Shown here: positions 34,009-45,288 of the stretch, piece by piece
How the letters are laid out: every line of letters starts with the position of its first letter
Numbering within the stretch: the first letter of the stretch is position 1
Source: Daedaleopsis sinensis
Lineage: Eukaryota; Basidiomycota; Agaricomycetes; Polyporales; Polyporaceae
DNA: 64,000 nt
Direction: 5' to 3'
Assembly: GCA_033807695.1 (NCBI GenBank)
Contig: CM066302.1
Location: 1,922,001-1,986,000 of the forward strand
Translations under genes and position numbers: made by a program
Notes under the pieces: model-generated
What the model was told of the DNA's origin: nothing
The model's input: the letters and a program-made list of their open reading frames with translations, nothing else
The model's database searches: none

Positions 34009-34418
34009 ATACTGTACTGGCTAGATTGACTGTCCATGACTGTCTGCCTTAAGGGTGATGTTTCACATAACAAGACTCGATGTTCGCGGCACTACTACAT
34101 ACTAGTTCAACCTCGGACCGCCGCATGGTCGTCGTGATTGCATGAGCCGGTCGCCCCTGGGGTTGCCGGTACATGACAATAAAGACCAGAAGGAGGCAGA
34201 GGAGGATAAATTGTCCAAGGCCGCGCCCGCTCGCCCTCCCTCGCTGTCAACATACATTGCCAGCGCGCACAAACAGCGAGGTGACCAGGCCGCATCTGTA
34301 CACCGGAAGTACCTTCATTCTAGGTGAGCAGTCACTCGCCTGCGGGAGTCCACGCAACATCACTCACTGTGCGGAGCCATAGATCTGTCGACGCTCAAGA
34401 CACCTACCTACCTTAGTT

Positions 34419-35791
34419 ATGGGATCTCAAGTCAACAGCAAGCGCAGGTTCGACAAGTTGAGACGTCCCTTTATTCGCGCATGGAACGCAATCACCAGAT
34501 CGGAGCGTCGACAAGCCCCTCCAACGGTCGACAACTCGCGCGCGGCCCGCCCGCAACCTGAGGCGCGACTCCCGCCTGAGCTCATAGACCAGATCATCGA
34601 CAATCTCCACAACGACAAGGATTCGCTTCGAGCATGCTCCCTCGTCTGCCGGTCGCTCGTTTCGTCTGCGCGGTTCCATCTGTTCCGGACCATCCTCATC
34701 AGAGATGACAACTACAAGCGCATGCTCTCGCTCTTTGTCGACACTGCCCCCGAGCTCGCCCTCTTCGTCCGCAACCTGACACTCGAGCATGGCGGGATGG
34801 ACGAGACGTTCAAGCATCTCCAGAGAATCATGGAGGGCAAGGAGGCGAAGTCTCTCCTCCGATCATTCGTCCAGATCATCGTCCCGCGGACGAAGAATGT
34901 TCAACGTCTAACGCTAAAAGATGTCCCCCTCGACAACTCCATCGTCGACATGCTGGCGCCCCACCTCTCCCAACTGGACACACTCTCGCTCTTCGACTGT
35001 TGGTTCCGATGCAACGCGGATCTCGACAAGCTGGTCAGCGACCATCCTGCGATTCACACCATTCGCTGCGGACGTGTGTCCTCACTCTACGGCTTCTCTC
35101 CACCAGATGCAGACGAGCACATCGGGAGTCCACTGGCCCTGCAGCAGCTAAAGATCACGGAGGCATACTCGCCCTCTCCACTTACTCTCATGCCTTGGCT
35201 GGTCACGCACTGTAACCCCGACCACTTCATATACACCGTCTACCGCCTCAGCCAGGTTACGAAGCTCAATCAATCCATCATGGAGCTGGAGTCGCTCAAA
35301 CATCTCCATATCATCTTCTACCGCTGGCGCCACCCAGGTATGTGGAGCGCGCTGCTGTACTCTTCTGGTGCTTATAGATCTTTTGGACATCAATAGATCT
35401 TCATGAGGCGGAGACCTCACCGGAGGTGCTCTCCCTCTTTCCGCACCATCCACCCTCGGTCACCACCCTCACCGTGGACGGCAAAACCTACATGATGTAC
35501 CTGGTCATTGCTATGATGGGCCACCTCGATCCTCACCTGTTCGTCAAGCTTCGCACCATTAATCTGTACATACACCTCAAGGTTTCAGAGGTCGCGAAGA
35601 TCCCTGACCACGCCTGGGCCGCGATGAACCAGACGTTAAGCGTCCTCTTGTCGCTTGGTGTCGTTAATATCTACAATACGTGCGTTGATACGAAGCATCT
35701 CGTGGATGGGCAGCATGCCATCGAGGAACGCCTTCCCGTGCTCCTTGCACGCAAGCTGCTGAACTTCCAGTTCCAGCCTGCTCCCTTCTAG
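34419..35791 (+). CDS. F-box protein
   Basis: Two exons (34419-35337 and 35397-35791) encode 437 residues. The basic N-terminus is followed by an F-box at about residues 50-95: LPPELIDQIIDNL, then SLRACSLVCRSLV and FHLFRTILI. The remainder is a diverged leucine-rich helical region with motifs such as VQRLTLKDV and LDTLSLFDC, typical of the large expanded F-box families of Agaricomycetes. F-box proteins bind Skp1 through the F-box and bring substrates to SCF ubiquitin ligases. The target cannot be predicted. The intron is a standard 59 nt GT-AG intron. Confidence 0.88.
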
Positions 35792-36374
35792 GGGCTCGGA
35801 TTTCTCGGTGAGTCGCAATCCTGCTGCTAGTAATTTGTTTTGTTTTCTAATTGGTGCTCTCCCAGGTCGCGTCCATGGGAAGGAATGGGAAGGACATTAG
35901 ACGTACACACGATGTGTATGTTGACAGTTTTCCTCGTTGTATGCAGAACTCGCTTTCAAAACAGCCATCGTGCGTGTAGCCGCTGTTGGCTAGCTGTTCT
36001 GAGAGGGTAGGTTATGACTTGGCCTCTTTTACTCGAAGGCGTTATTACTCGAAGGCGTTAGCTAACCGAATCAATACAGATTGGACAACACACAAGTATC
36101 AGTAGATTCTCATCGTATCGAAGACCTACTTACATACAGACGGCTCTAGATCTCCGTGTGTATCACAAGATCTCTTCTCCGTTTGCCCATAAGTAACTCG
36201 ACTACCACACGCGAGCTCGTTCTCATGTGCCACGAAAATCTTCTGTCTGACAACGAGGCATCCTGGAAGGTCATGTTGTTGCGCGTGAATGGTCAGATTA
36301 GGCGCCTCTCCTGGCAGTACATATATTAGATAGGTACTTCTCAAGGGTGCTTTGGGATCTCCCTCTCTCACACA
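35792..36374. other. Intergenic region
   Basis: Lies between tandem plus-strand genes. It includes a directly repeated ACTCGAAGGCGTTA pair near 36031-36060. No gene was seen. Confidence 0.5.
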
Positions 36375-38269
36375 ATGGTCGAGCCACATAACTTCGTGGA
36401 CCTCTCGCACCATCTTTCCCCGGAGGTTCTGGCTCGCAGACTCAATCCGCTCAAGGAGATCATCCGCATCACCTTGAACAACCCACACCTCATCTCCCTC
36501 GCGAACGGTACGCTTCTCGCGCCAGTATTCATGACTGCGGCGGCGCTCACACAAGCTACCAGGCGATCCCCACCACAGCCTATACCCAATTCGCAGAGTT
36601 GACTATGAAGTCGCCTCCGTAGCGGGCGACGACCCAGTCTCGACGTGGCGCTCCCTCGGCCCGGCTGCACCCACCCAACTCCTCAGCTCGTCCCAAGACG
36701 ACGCTTCCACGAAGCTCTTCAGAGCATCTTTGCAATACGGACATGGAGCCGGCCTTGCAGACACGCTCCGCACCGTTACCGAAATCAACAACTGCTACCA
36801 CACCGCTCCGAATCATGTCACGACTATGACGCTTGGGAACGCGGATGCCATCGCGAAGGTCTTCCGGATGCTCGGCGCTCCGGGAGACCACTTTCTTGCG
36901 GATGAGTTTACGTTCGGGCCGATGCCTATCGCCGCAGAGGCGCATGGGGTCAAGTGGGTCCCAGTAAGGATCGATTCTGGCGGGATAATCCCCCAGGAGC
37001 TCGAAAGAATCTTGGACAGCTGGAACTACAGGCGCGGGAAGCGGCCGCATGTGCTATACACGGTTCCGTACGCCCCAGAGCGGATCTCCAGTATCCCCCA
37101 GCTCACTGCGTGCTCACACAGGTGCGGCCAGAACCCTACTGGATCTACTCTCAGTGAAGAGCGTCGCTCGGCGATATACGCGATTGCCCAGAAGTACGAT
37201 TTGATCATCGTGGAGGACGGTCAGTTCATCCTAGAGTCTCCCAGCGCCCTGTCAGTGCAACCCAGCTGACGTCAATCGTGCAATAGATCCCTACTATTTC
37301 CTGCAATACGATCGGCCGAACAGCGAGCCACCATCTACGAACAAGCCTCTCCCTCGATCCTTTCTTTCCCGAGACGTAGACGGCCGGGTTATCCGCATCG
37401 ACAGGTCAGCATTCTGCCCCGCCTCTCCATTCGCGCCTGACATCCCCTCTCCCTCCCTTGCACCACGGTGGCCCTCGAACGAGACAGCTTCAGCAAGATC
37501 ATGGCGCCCGGCCTGCGCCTCGGCTGGATCACCAGCACGCCCGCCCTGCACGCGCACCTCGTCAAGCTCGTCGACCTCTCCACGCAGAACCCCTGCGGCC
37601 TCCCGCAGCTGTTCGTCACGCACCTGCTCGGCCCGCGCGGCTGGCAGCTCGACGGCCTCGACCGCTGGCTGCGCAGCCTCCGGCGCGACTACCAGCGCCG
37701 GCGCGACCTCTTCCTGCAGCTCTTCGCGCGCGAGGTGGGCACGGCGTGGGCGCGTGCGGACGTGCCCGAGGCGGGCATGTTCGTGTGGATCGAGGTGCTC
37801 GTCGAGCGCCACCCGCGCTTCCGTGCGGATCGCGGATTAGGGATGGCAGCGGATGATACCCGGGCGGGTGAGGATAGAGAGAAAGGCAAGATGAAGGAGA
37901 AGGGCGCGGACGCCGATGCGGAGGAGTCCGAATGGGCCGTCGTCGGGTCCGTCGCGCGGACCAATGCAAAGGAACTCATGGAGGAACTGTTCGAGGCGTG
38001 CCTTGCCGGGGGTCTCATCCTGTGCCCTGCGTCTGTGTTCATCCTCCCGAGCGACTCGAGCTACGACGAGGAAGGATCGGTGCACATCGACGACGTGAGC
38101 TCCGTCCCTTCAGTCTCTCGCTTTCATGCGTTCGCTCATCTGACGAATCAAGCGTTCGAACTTCCTCCGCGCGACGTTCGCTGGGTCGGAAGAGACTATC
38201 GCTGCCGGACTGCCCATTTTCGGTCGGGTCCTGAGGAACTTCTTCGCGGACGCCCCCAAGGAGTCTTGA
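36375..38269 (+). CDS. PLP-dependent aminotransferase class I, ARO8/2-aminoadipate aminotransferase type
   Basis: Six exons (36375-36507, 36563-37067, 37122-37219, 37287-37404, 37488-38094, 38153-38269) join to 525 residues. Family motifs appear in order: SLANG-DPHHSLYP near the N-terminus, LQYGHGAGLADTLR (cofactor phosphate region), CGQNPTG, VEDDPYYFLQY, and the cofactor-binding lysine in DSFSKIMAPGLRLGW (Lys288). The C-terminal SNFLRATFAGSEE carries the substrate-carboxylate arginine. Relatives transaminate aromatic amino acids and 2-oxoadipate in the cytosol and act in Phe/Tyr/Trp and lysine metabolism. A charged low-complexity insertion (about residues 402-434, rich in Lys, Glu, Asp and Ala) interrupts the C-terminal domain after FVWIEVLVERHP. 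Its sides match the family, so it is probably a surface loop. The enzyme is complete. Confidence 0.9.
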
Positions 38270-38640
38270 TCCTGCCAACACGGGCGACGGCACTGCGGGG
38301 AACCTAGTGTATCAACTTTCTATCTAAGGTATATTCGTACAGGAATCCGTCCCATACAATGAGTGCTATGTAGTCTAGAATTGTGCGTGTCCTCCTGGCC
38401 TGGCTACCGGTAAGTACATTCAAAAAACCCCAGTTGAGCGCATATGCTAGAACAGATTGTCCAAGCCGCGCCGTGTACAAGTCTACAAAACGATGCGTAA
38501 TGAGTGCACGGAAACCAAGATGCTGGTGCATGCAAGGTTGCGAAACAACGAAAGGTAGGGTTACCAGCTATTGTCTGTCTTGTGAAAGTCGTCGTATACG
38601 CCAGGGGGCGTCGGTAAGAAACCACAACGCACGCCGCCCG
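38270..38640. other. Intergenic region between convergent genes
   Basis: A 371-bp gap between the aminotransferase stop and the stop of the low-complexity minus-strand frame. Nothing else was seen. Confidence 0.5.
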
Positions 38641-40197
38641 TCACGCAGTGGCGGCCGACCGACGCCCCGCGAGGCTCCGCACGACCTGCCGCCACGCCCG
38701 CCCGATCGTCGACCGCCTCTGCTCGACCTTCTCTTTGGCCTTGGCCTTGTCCCTGTCCTCGCCCCCCGCCCGTATGACGGTCCGAGGCAGCGCAGGCTCA
38801 GAGGCGAACGCGGCCGCCGGGCGCGCAGCGGCATACACCGCCGCGTGGTGGAGATCCACCGCGGACTGTCCAAAGTAGGGTCCCGGGCCATGCAGGCTTC
38901 TCCGGTCTGGAGGGCCGCGCACTTGAGCTGCTGAGCTGCTAGCGGACGCAGGGGAGGATGCCGTGCCGGGGCGTGCGCTACGTGCGGAGGCGGAGATGGA
39001 TTCGCGCGCCCTGCCCTTGCCCTTGCCCATGCCCGTGCCCATGCCTTGACTCTCGCCACTTCCAGTTTCCTGCTGGTCCGTCTCCCCTGCGTCCTCGGCA
39101 TGTACCGCGAACACTCCGACGAGGACGTCGTCAATCCGCAGGTGGACCGTGTGCGGATTCGCGAGCACCCCAAACTCGTCGTGCGGGAGCGAGACGTCGC
39201 TCGCGGACGTACCCGGGCTGCGCGTCAGCCCCGGCGTCTCGCAGTCCGCAGAGCTCGCGGACTCATACGAGGACGCGCGCGAGCGCATGTACGGGGCCGT
39301 GAAGGGCGGGAGGGGCTCCGCCTCCGTGGCCGGCAGAGCAGCAGCAGCAGGGGACGGCCCCAGACGAGCACCCGCGGGCGAACGCTGGCCAACTGCGAGC
39401 GACGACGGACCCGGACCCGCGACGGGGCTGGACGCGGTGCGCGCGGGCATGTGTGGGTGGACCGCGCGGGGGTGCGGGAGCGCCTGGAGGGACTGCGCGC
39501 GGGCATGCAGCGTGGCGGGGGTCGGCCGGCGGCGCGCCTCGCGCGCGGACACGGGCAGCACCACCCCAGGCGCCTTGAGCCCGAGGCGGCTGAACGGCGG
39601 GGGCGCGGCCTGGCTCAGCCAATTCTCCTCGGGTTTGCGCGACGTGGACGGGCTCGCGCGCACGGGCGCGCCAGTGCGCGGGTCGATCTGGTCGAACACG
39701 CTCTTGCGGCGCGTGGCGCGGGTCTGTGCATCTGTGCTGGGCACAGTCGGGCGCGGGGTCCGCGTGCTCATGGTCGAGAGCGTGGAGAAGCGGCGGACGG
39801 AAGGTGCTTGCGAGAGACCGCCACGCGGCCTCCGAGCTGGCTCCCCGCTCTGCGTCCGTGTGGACACGGCGGGCACGGCGGGCACGGATGCTGTAGTGCG
39901 CGCGTGCACAGACTTCGGACGTACACGGACTTTGACAGATTGTCCGGAGGAAGGCTCGGACTCGGTGCTAGAATTGGGGGAAGGGAAGCTGAGGACGCGA
40001 GATAGAACCATCCCGATGGAACGTCTCTCCGGCTTGATATCCGCGGCATGGCTGCCTTGCGATGCCGTCGTTGAAAACTCGGCGAGCGGGGAGAGATGTC
40101 TGGTGCCACCACTGGCAGTGGATGGGGCACTCACTGTATCGGCTAGAGTGAGGGGCGAAGGTCGAAGGGGACGCGAACGGCGCGGTGGGGAGATCAT
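38641..40197 (-). CDS. Hypothetical serine/proline/alanine-rich protein
   Basis: A single long open frame from ATG 40195-40197 (MISPPRRSRPLRPSP) to a stop at 38641 encodes about 518 residues. It is mostly low complexity. One more ordinary region is visible in the C-terminal third (EFGVLANPHTVHLRIDDVLVGVF). Near the end are a glycine-methionine-lysine run (GMGTGMGKGKGRARE) and a basic terminal helix (WRQVVRSLAGRR). No known domain was recognised. The frame continues open upstream of this ATG, so an earlier exon is possible. A 393-codon antisense frame (39149-40330) overlaps; I prefer the minus frame because it is longer and has a conserved-looking core, but this is uncertain. The composition suggests a disordered regulatory or signalling protein. 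Confidence 0.5.
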   Translation of the reverse strand: MISPPRRSRPLRPSPLTLADTVSAPSTASGGTRHLSPLAEFSTTASQGSHAADIKPERRSIGMVLSRVLSFPSPNSSTESEPSSGQSVKVRVRPKSVHARTTASVPAVPAVSTRTQSGEPARRPRGGLSQAPSVRRFSTLSTMSTRTPRPTVPSTDAQTRATRRKSVFDQIDPRTGAPVRASPSTSRKPEENWLSQAAPPPFSRLGLKAPGVVLPVSAREARRRPTPATLHARAQSLQALPHPRAVHPHMPARTASSPVAGPGPSSLAVGQRSPAGARLGPSPAAAALPATEAEPLPPFTAPYMRSRASSYESASSADCETPGLTRSPGTSASDVSLPHDEFGVLANPHTVHLRIDDVLVGVFAVHAEDAGETDQQETGSGESQGMGTGMGKGKGRARESISASARSARPGTASSPASASSSAAQVRGPPDRRSLHGPGPYFGQSAVDLHHAAVYAAARPAAAFASEPALPRTVIRAGGEDRDKAKAKEKVEQRRSTIGRAWRQVVRSLAGRRSAATA

Positions 40198-43100
40198 AGT
40201 GCTAATTCTCCGTTGTGCTAGATTGAGACTATCCGGCGGTCGCGCAAGGATATGGTCGCCGGAAGGGAAACGAGATGTTGAAAGAGCGACAGGAGAAGGA
40301 GCGGCGATAGTGGGGCCAGTGGAGGACTGATAAAACTCGTCGTCAGCATTAAGGTTACGAGCCGCGCGTTTTAAGCATGGTCGGGGAGAGAAAAAACAGC
40401 GAGATAGCACGGACCGACAGTAGAAGATAAAGACGGCGGGATATCCGCAGCGCTGGCCGCAAGGCCAGTGTAGAGTAAAGCATGCAGTGCTCGGTCGCGC
40501 AGGGACGAGCGTGCATCAAGCGGGGAACGACATATGCTGGATCAGGTGGACCATTCTTCCGGTTCAACATAGAATGGCATGCCACCGATGGGTCATGGAA
40601 GTGTGCAACGAGATAGTAACACACCCGGACCGCTATCGCATATCGTGGATGGCGCCGTCATAGCTCAATTGCATAGATGTACCATTCACCAAGGTTTACG
40701 GTGATCGCCAAGTGTAGCACTGCGACATGTTTGGGTGAGGAACAGCGTACATCATGATCTATCCGAGTAGCGATGAACCATCTGGAACCGGTCGTGTCCA
40801 GGGAGAGCCAAGCGCCATTCAGAGGTTGGACGCCGGTCAACTACGCGCTCCCTTCAGTGGGGGCGGATAGTGGACCGCCATCGGCGGCGGCGTGGGCAGA
40901 ATCCCGAATCAACAACACTTAGACTCGCCGCGCCTCAACAAGCAGCAAAGATGACAATGGGAGAGGTGCACATTGCTCTGAATTGAATGGGGCTTATAAA
41001 CCACTGGGTGGCGGAAAGACAAAACAAAGAGAAGGGCATCGCGACTGGGGGTGTTCACGTTCAACACTGGCTATGTAGGATGATGATGTCATCACCACTC
41101 GGCCATCTCGTAACTTGTTGTACAGCTTCCCGATAGAGCAACAAGAAATTCCAAGAAACTGAGGACTCACCTCGTCAGCCCTGTCATCAGCTGCATCGAT
41201 CTGTGCCGTGGACGACGATTCTTGCATGGTGGTCCGCCGGAGACGAGCTCGAAGTTGCAGAAGGCAAGCGGCGTAGGAGTCGAGGGTATTCACAGCGAGA
41301 TGAGGGATTGTCCACAAGACCACGACTTGAAGAGAGCGGACGAGACGGAGAGCCGGGGCGGGAGTAGTAATGATGAAGGCGAGGCCGAGGGTGAGCACCG
41401 GTGAGCTACGGAGGTTCCGAGAGTCGGAGTCGGATAAGAGGAGGAAGAGGAAGGGAAGCCCGGGTGGACTGAGTGAAGCATGGCAGGAGGGCCATTTAGG
41501 GCCATTTAAGTACGAGCCAGCGACGGTGCGTGACGGCAGCGAGCGGGATTATTCTCCATCTAAACCGCGCGCGGCCCTTCTATGACTTCTGTCTGAGACC
41601 CGCGTCTTGCCGCCCGGCGGTGAGCGTCTACATCCCCAAATGGAGGACAACACGATCGTGCCTGCAGCCGGCACTAGTCCTCCCTGGGCCAGCCCTGGCA
41701 TCCTGCGCGGCTACAGTGACATTTCCGTCCTCTTCGGCTACGTGCAGTGGCTGCGTATTCGAACCCTACTGTGCCACTGTGGTGGCGTTCACGCTGAGTT
41801 GTGCGGCGGTTATAGCGTTGCGAGTTTCTGGGTGCATCAGTACGTCGGCCACATGTCTGCCAGAGGTGCAACACCACACACCACACAATCAACCATCGGT
41901 CGCCCAGGATTCCAGATCGCATCCACCACCGGTATCTCATGCACCGTCGTCCATTTTCAAGCGAAACGCCCACCGCCCACCCTCGAACACGCGGCCGCCA
42001 CGCAAACCGCACCCGGTAGATAACGTGTCCGCATAGCAGCCAATTACACGTTCTGGTCAACCGCCTCGGAGCGCAGACTTCGACGCTATATCGCTCCATC
42101 TGGAAATGGATGTGAGCCTGACGGATGGGCGAGATGGGCATCTTAAATCTCACGCTATGCTAGAGTGTACACTTGCGTTCTTCTGGGGTCGTGGCCTGCG
42201 CGGGACGTTCGAATGATGCTGGCGTCTGCCTTCGTCCACCCGCAGCAAGAGCTCTACGGCTACCGGACAGAGACGCCCCGCGGGGGCGCCGTAGTCGTAA
42301 TCTGACCGCTGCAAGGTAAATGGCCTCCTCCGTAGGCCGTAGCGTCCCAACTGGCGGCGTATATCGGTCATCGGAAGTAGAGAGTCCGCGTCGTTCGACA
42401 TATCTGCAAGCCGGAATCCGCGGCGTCCGGCCTCGTGCGTATGCTACACCATAGCGAGGTCTACTCCAACTCGCACCGGCCGAGACAGGCGAGCTCAGAA
42501 CAGGTGCTGCTAGTCTTGTTGTTATCATTTGAGGGCGATCGACAGGAGGCCATCATCGTCTTGCCAACCCGCAGGGCGCAGCCGCCACACGGCGGATTCT
42601 GTCTAGCTTGAAGCTTCCGCGACATGTCTGCAATCGACCGCGTCAGGCTCGCCAAGTATGTTACTACTAGGTCGTTTAACCTTCCACTCACTAGATCAGG
42701 GCGGTGGCAGTGCTCATGTCAAGTGTGTGCACACTCCGCGGCGTTGCTGGAGCGTCCTCAAATCTAGGAGTCGTGTCTTTCGTCGAAAGGATCAGGGATG
42801 CTGTAGTCATTGTATGCGTAGGTGGCAATCGTAGAAGGTGGCGTATGAACCAGCGCACGGGTGACGCTTCATAGCACTGTAAACTTGATTAAAGCCCGCA
42901 TCATCACGGCCGTTCTACTCCCATAGCGAGCACGAACGGGAGAACTGCGCGCAGCACCCGGCGAGGAGCAGGCGCAAGTTTCGAAAGCACCCCAACCCCC
43001 TACTTGGACATCCGAGGTGCGGCACCGCACTGATGAGTTGCGCGCGACGCAGTATGTCCCGCTTTCGTTATTGTGCGCCCATTCTAGGCAGGTCGCGCCG

Positions 43101-43419
43101 CTAGAGAGGAGAGCCCCGTAGCTGAAACACGATACGGCGGACAGACAAATGCAGGCTCACCTCGCTATCGTGCTTGCGATAAAATAGTACCACCGCTGTA
43201 TCCTGAGCCGAGCCCGCCCCTGTCCTGCCTGCCGTAGTATCTCCCTACCCAACGCACACTCGATCGCGAACGTTTGAACTCTGGCTGTGCACAGCGCGCA
43301 TAGAACGCAAGTTATGACGACTGATCCAAGTGTAGCATTAGCAAGCACGGCATAGTAGAGTACGACACCAACCCAAACCGAACACAGAGAACCATGGACG
43401 CGAGCGCATGCGCGCGCCC
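40198..43419. other. Large gene-poor interval
   Basis: A 3.2 kb interval. One possible small minus-strand gene could start at ATG 41226 (MQESSSTAQIDAADDRADE) with a GTGAGT donor right after, but no downstream exon could be fixed. A fragment at 40658-40840 (minus) is open but isolated. Otherwise nothing was recognised on either strand. Confidence 0.4.
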
Positions 43420-45017
43420 TCACCGCTTCAGCCACCCAAACAATCCCTTACCCCCATTCGTCCCGTTCTGCTTGACGGGCAGCAGGGGTGTCTCCTCGGA
43501 GGCCGCCGCGACGTCCACCCCATGCTCGCTACGCACATCGCTCTGCACCGCGTCTCCGACTGCGGCCTCGACTGCGGGGGTCGTCGGCGGGACTGAACCC
43601 ACGTCGGAGTCTGCAGGCGCCCCCGCCTTGGCGAGCGGACGCCCAAAGTCGTCGAGTCCGTGCGCGTGCTGGCGTCCGCGGAACACGATGCACATCACGA
43701 GCAGGATGCCCTGCATCACGCCTGCCACGGCGTACGAGATCCAGGCTGGGGTGTGGGTAAAGAGTTACTCAGACTCTTCCAGAACGAGGAAACCGGGAGA
43801 CTTACTAGTCCAGTTCGTGCCTGGGCGAAGTGCGATACTGACCACCATGAGGATGGCACCGGGCGTTTGGATGCACATCGTAGGGATGCTCAACGCGCCG
43901 ACGAGCTTGATGCGGAAGGTGTGAGCGATCTGCGGCGCATATTGCATGGTTGCCAGGAATGCTGATGAGACGCCAAGGAATGTCGCCCAGAGTTGTAGCT
44001 GGGGTGAACGAGACGTCGCATCCGGAGTAGGGTTCGTCGCGAGGAGCATGAACGTGATGAACGTGATAAAGGCACTGTTGGAAAGACGTGAGTCATTCTT
44101 CTCAGAAACCGCGAGAGTAAGAATGCCACGAATCGTGAGTGGAACCGCTGAGGTACGGTGCACAGGGAATGGGCCCTCGAACTATCGGACATTCAGAGCT
44201 GACCACGCCCCCGACGTCATGTCCATGAAGGCATAGAAGAATTCCATATTCTTAACAAAGAGAGCTGATAAGACGCACATGTGGAGGAAGACAACCCAAG
44301 ACAGTGTGATAGAAAGCTTCCACTCTTCACTCTTGATAGGAGTCGCGATGTGTCGGGGAGGGAGGTTGTTGGGAAGGTCTATGTCGAGTTCGACATGCTT
44401 GAGATGCTGCGGGTAGTAGATCATATACAGTACAAGACTGCATGTTGTCAACGGGCGATGACGCTTGGAATGTTCAAATGGCACGTACATCATAACGAAG
44501 AGTACCCAGACGAGGGCGAGTTGGAAAACGCCTGCAATCGACTCGACGCAGCCCCCGAAACTCTTTGGACAGAGGGGTATGCTCTTAGTTTGATGCGGTA
44601 GATGAAATGTAGGACTGAACTCACGAAAACTCTACAACACCTGATAATCCCCCACTGCATAACGATGCTATCGCACGCGTTCGCATTCAGGAGCCACACA
44701 AAGGCAAGTCGAGTGAGTACTCACATATTCAACATCCCGGAGGCAGAAGACGTGCTTCCGAGGAGCAAGAACCATGGGCTAAACCCCTCCGACGACTTCG
44801 CAGAGATGATCCTCCAATGCTGCAAGCACGCCGTTCAGCATACGCCCGGAGATCACGGCGGTGGCTCGCGCACCTGCGGCAGGTATGAGATTGTAATGCC
44901 AATGCACATGAACGCCGTGAGCGCGTTGGCGGCGGCGTCATGATGCTACACGGTCAGATCAGCTGAGTTCGATAGAGAGACATCTAGGATGCGTACTGGT
45001 TGGCAAGTGTCGAACAT
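43420..45017 (-). CDS. PQ-loop repeat membrane protein (vacuolar/lysosomal amino-acid transporter-like)
   Basis: Eight exons (44997-45017, 44874-44945, 44725-44819, 44625-44667, 44489-44562, 44279-44437, 43806-44074, 43420-43745) join in phase to 352 residues. Two PQ-loop motifs are visible: ISYLPQHWRIISAKSSEGFS (PQ at 30-31) and MQYAPQIAHTFRIKLVGALS (PQ at 202-203). Hydrophobic segments between them fit the family's seven-helix bundle, including LLNIIVMQWGII and GVFQLALVWVLFVMMILVLY. The hydrophilic C-terminus ends in SEETPLLPV, a dileucine-like signal (EETPLL) that in relatives directs AP-complex sorting to the vacuole. Family members export basic amino acids or cystine from vacuoles/lysosomes; this substrate is unknown. 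It shares a short divergent promoter with the AP-1 mu gene. One intron (44075-44278) is unusually long at 204 nt. Confidence 0.88.
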
Positions 45018-45288
45018 GGCGGAAGAAGGCAAGCCGGAACGCGAGTGCCACACCGACGCGAGCGCCACACCGACGCGAGCCGTGTTTGGGCGTGTAAGCG
45101 CCTGTTGCGTAGAGACGCCGATGCTATACGCCTCCTCCTGCTTCCTCTGTCAAACTACTATTCTCCTCTCAGTGGCCGTCTCGATCTGTTTTGCAGCGTA
45201 CTAGGGGCTTCATTGGATCCTTCTTCTGTCTGTAACCTGCTTCTGTCTGTTAAAGGCTTTGACTCGCGGCTCCCACCCTATCTACGAG
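45018..45288. promoter_or_regulatory. Bidirectional promoter between PQ-loop and AP-1 mu genes
   Basis: Only 271 bp separate the two divergent start codons. The interval holds a perfect 17-bp tandem duplication, but no TATA box on either strand, as is common for housekeeping promoters. Confidence 0.7.
45047..45080. repeat. Two perfect tandem copies of a 17-bp unit in the divergent promoter
   Basis: GCCACACCGACGCGAGC occurs at 45047-45063 and again at 45064-45080 without spacer, 30 bp upstream of the PQ-loop start codon. Confidence 0.9.

Noticed and set aside
39149..40330. 393-codon plus-strand open frame over the low-complexity gene
   Set aside because: Competes with a longer minus-strand frame that has a conserved-looking core. 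Neither is certain, but the plus frame has no domain or promoter signal.
41530..42036. 168-codon plus-strand frame in the 40-43 kb gap
   Set aside because: No domain, no promoter, and an overlapping antisense frame of similar length; looks like chance.
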